Shown in pieces: positions 6,769-8,666 of a stretch of DNA of 8,666 nt (the first letter of the stretch is position 1; every line of letters starts with the position of its first letter). This DNA is from DATBMY01 sp036554605. Lineage in GTDB: Bacteria; Acidobacteriota; Blastocatellia; UBA7656. Location of the stretch: contig DATBMY010000108.1 of assembly GCA_036554605.1 (NCBI GenBank), positions 1-8,666 of the forward strand, read 5' to 3'. The notes beneath the pieces were generated by a model that did no database searches, had not been told where the DNA came from, and saw only the letters and a program-made list of their open reading frames with translations. A program made the translations under genes and the position numbers.

Positions 6769-6774
6769 GGGAGG
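6769..6774 (+). promoter_or_regulatory. Ribosome binding site deciding the start at 6779
   Basis: GGGAGG lies four bases before ATG 6779. It favours this ATG, which begins a clean signal peptide, over an in-frame TTG at 6722. A weak -10-like AATAAT (6743-6748) lies upstream without a convincing -35. Confidence 0.7.
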
Positions 6775-6778
6775 ATGT

Positions 6779-7342
6779 ATGAAACGCTTCTTTTTAGTGG
6801 CCTCATCTATCACGGCATTTCTCATGATGGCGGCGACAAATAACCTGGCGCCTGTTCAAGCTTCGGATTCGCAAGCGGCCTTCTTCGCCAATATCAAACA
6901 GCTATGCGGGCGCAGCTTCGAAGGAGCTACCATCTTTCCGCGGAATCCGGACCACCCGCTCGTGGGCAAGAGGCTCGTTATCACCGTGGATGCGTGCGGC
7001 GAGAAAGAGATCCGCATACCTTTTCAGGTGGGCGAAGACAGGTCGAGAACCTGGGTGCTGAGGCTCGCGGAAAAAGGACTGCTGCTAAAGCATGACCACC
7101 GGCACGCGGACGGCACGCCTGATGAGGTCACGATGTATGGCGGGTGGGCCGATCCTGATGGCACGCCGCACCGCCAGCGATTCCCAGCCGATTCCGAGAC
7201 TAAGGAGCTTATACCGGAGGCCGCGACGAATGTATGGATGATCGAGATTGATGAAAAGAGACAGGAGCTTGTCTATTACCTTGAGCGCCACAAGGAGCCG
7301 CGCTATCGAGCGGTCTTCAAGCTTATACCTATCAAGAAGTGA
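6779..7342 (+). CDS. Small secreted protein of unknown function
   Basis: 187 residues from ATG 6779. Residues 1-28 form a signal peptide (MKRFF, hydrophobic stretch, VQA before SDSQ). The mature part begins FFANIKQLCGRSFEG and has conserved-looking blocks: ITVDACGEKEIRIPF, VGEDRSRTWVL, LLLKHDHRHADGTPDEV and AATNVWMIEIDE, ending in beta-rich LVYYLERHKEPRYRAVFKLI. It resembles an uncharacterised exported family found in several environmental bacteria; I recall no assigned function. The HDHRH cluster could bind a metal, but that is a guess. Two Cys (CGRS, ACGE) could form a disulfide. It ends TGA, overlapping the GTG start of the channel gene by four bases, so the two are probably co-transcribed and translationally coupled. 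Confidence 0.8.
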   Translation: MKRFFLVASSITAFLMMAATNNLAPVQASDSQAAFFANIKQLCGRSFEGATIFPRNPDHPLVGKRLVITVDACGEKEIRIPFQVGEDRSRTWVLRLAEKGLLLKHDHRHADGTPDEVTMYGGWADPDGTPHRQRFPADSETKELIPEAATNVWMIEIDEKRQELVYYLERHKEPRYRAVFKLIPIKK

Positions 7343-8220
7343 GCGACGAGCCGCGCCGCTCAGGTGAAGCCGGCCGGGCTGAATTCTTACGTATGTCGAC
7401 GCCTCCCATAAGTCGCCCGGATACTCACTGGCGCGGCCGGTTGCACGAAATCATCTTCGAAGCGGAGACGCCCGCGGGACGCGCTTTCGACATCGCGCTG
7501 ATCTGCCTCATCATCATGAGCGTGATAGCTACCACGCTCGACAGCGTCGGCAGCTTCAGGGACTCGCACGGGAGTCTCCTCTACTCGATAGAGTGGTTAT
7601 TCACCATTCTCTTTACGATAGAATACGCGCTTCGGCTGATCAGCGTCAGGCGGCCGCTGCGCTACGCGACAAGCTTCTTCGGCATCGTCGATCTGCTCGC
7701 GGTCATCCCCACCTATCTCAGCCTGATCATACCGGGCAGCCAGTATTTTCTTACGATTCGTATTCTTCGACTGCTTAGAATCTTTCGTGTTCTCAAGCTC
7801 GGCGCGTACGTCACCGAAGCAAATATCATCAGCACGGCGCTGCGGGCGAGCCGCAGGAAGATCAGCGTTTTTCTTCTGGCGGTGCTGACCTTGCTTGTCA
7901 TTATCGGCTCGTCTATGTACGTCATCGAAGGCCAGGAGCATGGGTTCACCGACATACCTACGAGTATGTACTGGGCCATCGTGACGCTGACGACTGTAGG
8001 CTACGGAGACCTGTCGCCGCAGACGGCGCTCGGCAAGGCGCTCGCATCGGTGGTGATGATCATGGGCTACGGCATACTGGCGGTGCCCACGGGGATCGTC
8101 ACGGTCGAGATCTCGCAAGCGGCAAGGAAGGCAGTCTCTACGCACGCGTGTCCAAACTGCGGCGCCGATGGTCACGATTACGACGCCGCGCACTGCAAGT
8201 ACTGCGGAGCCGCTTTGTAA
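7339..8220 (+). CDS. Voltage-gated-type potassium channel with C-terminal zinc ribbon
   Basis: 293 residues with a six-helix Kv layout: S1 about 50-67, S2 80-101, S3 109-131, S4 138-154, S5 174-196, pore helix about 206-218, S6 232-258. S4 has basic residues at every third position (R141, R144, R147, R150, K153), as in voltage sensors. The filter TTVGYGD (218-224) is the K+-selective signature. After S6 come CPNC (Cys271, Cys274) and CKYC (Cys286, Cys289), a rubredoxin/zinc-ribbon-like pair in the cytoplasmic tail. This tail seems to recur in bacterial 'ion transporter' proteins; its role is unknown. The GTG at 7339 overlaps the upstream stop (GTGA), which favours coupling. ATG at 7393 (MSTPPISRPD) is an alternative start and would lose 18 poorly structured residues; neither has a clear ribosome binding site. 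Confidence 0.92.
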   Translation: MSDEPRRSGEAGRAEFLRMSTPPISRPDTHWRGRLHEIIFEAETPAGRAFDIALICLIIMSVIATTLDSVGSFRDSHGSLLYSIEWLFTILFTIEYALRLISVRRPLRYATSFFGIVDLLAVIPTYLSLIIPGSQYFLTIRILRLLRIFRVLKLGAYVTEANIISTALRASRRKISVFLLAVLTLLVIIGSSMYVIEGQEHGFTDIPTSMYWAIVTLTTVGYGDLSPQTALGKALASVVMIMGYGILAVPTGIVTVEISQAARKAVSTHACPNCGADGHDYDAAHCKYCGAAL

Positions 8221-8230
8221 AGGCGTGTTA

Positions 8231-8261
8231 CCGCGGCAGAAGCGACGGGCTTCTGCCGCGG
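8231..8261. terminator. Palindrome between convergent genes, likely bidirectional terminator
   Basis: CCGCGGCAGAAG (8231-8242) pairs perfectly with CTTCTGCCGCGG (8250-8261) around a 7-base loop, eleven bases after the channel stop and ten before the stop of the opposite gene. It lacks a long T-run on either strand, so it may need Rho, or it may be a dispersed palindromic repeat instead. Confidence 0.5.
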
Positions 8262-8271
8262 CTACGGTTTG

Positions 8272-8666
8272 CTATGAAAGTGCCGCCGCGACCTCTTCTA
8301 TGCGCGCACGCCCAGCGGGATGGATGTTATCAATCGTCGCAAGAAAGTTCGGGTGGGTCATTCCAGAGACCAGATAGGTGTAACGGTTTGCCCGGACCTG
8401 CGCCTCGATTGCGCGCTCGCGCTCGCTTTCAGAAAGCGAGCGCCCCGTGGCTCGGGTGAAGCTTTCAAGATCAAACTCAACCTGCTGGCCAAGCCCGCCG
8501 TCGATAAAGCCGCCGATCTCGATATACTCTCCTATGGCTTTTTCGATCTCCTGCTGGCTCATGGAAGCGGCGAGCGCCTCGACCATCAGCGTATCGAGCC
8601 TTGCGTGCTGCGCCTCTTCCATCCAGTGGTGGCGCAACAGGCTCTTGAACTGCGCGCACAGCGTCT
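8272..8666 (-). CDS. Helical, possibly ferritin-like/diiron protein, 5' end outside window
   Basis: The frame ends with TAG at 8272-8274 and stays open to the window edge, giving about 130 codons of the C-terminal part. The visible protein starts TLCAQFKSLLRHHWMEEAQH and is all-helical by composition. EAQH (about 8605-8616) is an E-x-x-H motif as in ferritin-like or diiron proteins, and HH precedes it. Later parts read EYIEIGGFIDGGLGQQVEFD, LSESERERAIEAQVRANRYT and MTHPNFLATI. An in-frame TTG at 8635-8637 could be mistaken for a start, but coding continues through it. Only one E-x-x-H is visible, and the other metal ligands would be upstream, so the diiron idea is tentative. It converges on the channel gene. 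Confidence 0.7.
   Translation of the reverse strand, partial: TLCAQFKSLLRHHWMEEAQHARLDTLMVEALAASMSQQEIEKAIGEYIEIGGFIDGGLGQQVEFDLESFTRATGRSLSESERERAIEAQVRANRYTYLVSGMTHPNFLATIDNIHPAGRARIEEVAAALS

Noticed and set aside
6722..6778. TTG start giving a 19-residue longer secreted protein
   Set aside because: ATG 6779 has GGGAGG at good spacing and begins a proper signal peptide; the extension would put Pro/Asn-rich sequence before it.
8635..8637. TTG as the start of the last minus-strand gene
   Set aside because: The frame continues upstream with protein-like sequence (FKSLLRHHWMEEAQH spans it), so the real start is outside the window.

Overview
The window looks like a chromosomal segment from a GC-rich, free-living bacterium, most likely an acidobacterium (Blastocatellia-like). 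This assignment is an inference from protein style: a secreted beta-helix protein with HYR domains and a cysteine-rich C-terminal module that I associate with that group, next to an S9 peptidase, an AbgT transporter and a Kv-type channel with a zinc-ribbon tail. No rRNA, tRNA, CRISPR array, phage gene or transposase gene was seen.

Layout: (1) 1-1635, plus strand, the 3' part of an S9 (DPP-IV/prolyl oligopeptidase-like) serine peptidase. (2) 1636-2271, a long gap holding a run of about eight small hairpins (1645-1867), then a 210-bp non-coding element (1879-2088) with perfect 22-bp terminal inverted repeats and a 9-bp flanking duplication, i.e. a MITE. (3) 2272-4719, plus strand, a large secreted protein: signal peptide, beta-helix of near-identical repeats, anchor-like domain, four HYR domains and a Cys-rich tail. 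(4) 4720-5131, a gap with a terminator for the secreted protein, an inverted repeat, a possible coding remnant and a terminator for the opposite-strand gene. (5) 5132-6655, minus strand, an AbgT-family transporter with a GTG start, a strong ribosome binding site and an extended -10 promoter. (6) 6779-8220, plus strand, a two-gene overlapping pair: a small secreted protein of unknown function and a voltage-gated-type K+ channel. (7) 8231-8261, a strong palindrome between convergent genes. (8) 8272-8666, minus strand, the 3' part of a gene for a helical, possibly ferritin-like protein.

The genes do not form one pathway. The transporter and the secreted-protein/channel pair diverge from a 123-bp region. 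Most proteins here act at or outside the membrane. The least explained parts are the hairpin chain, the MITE and the repeat architecture of the secreted protein. I saw no clear evidence of a wholly new multi-gene system.
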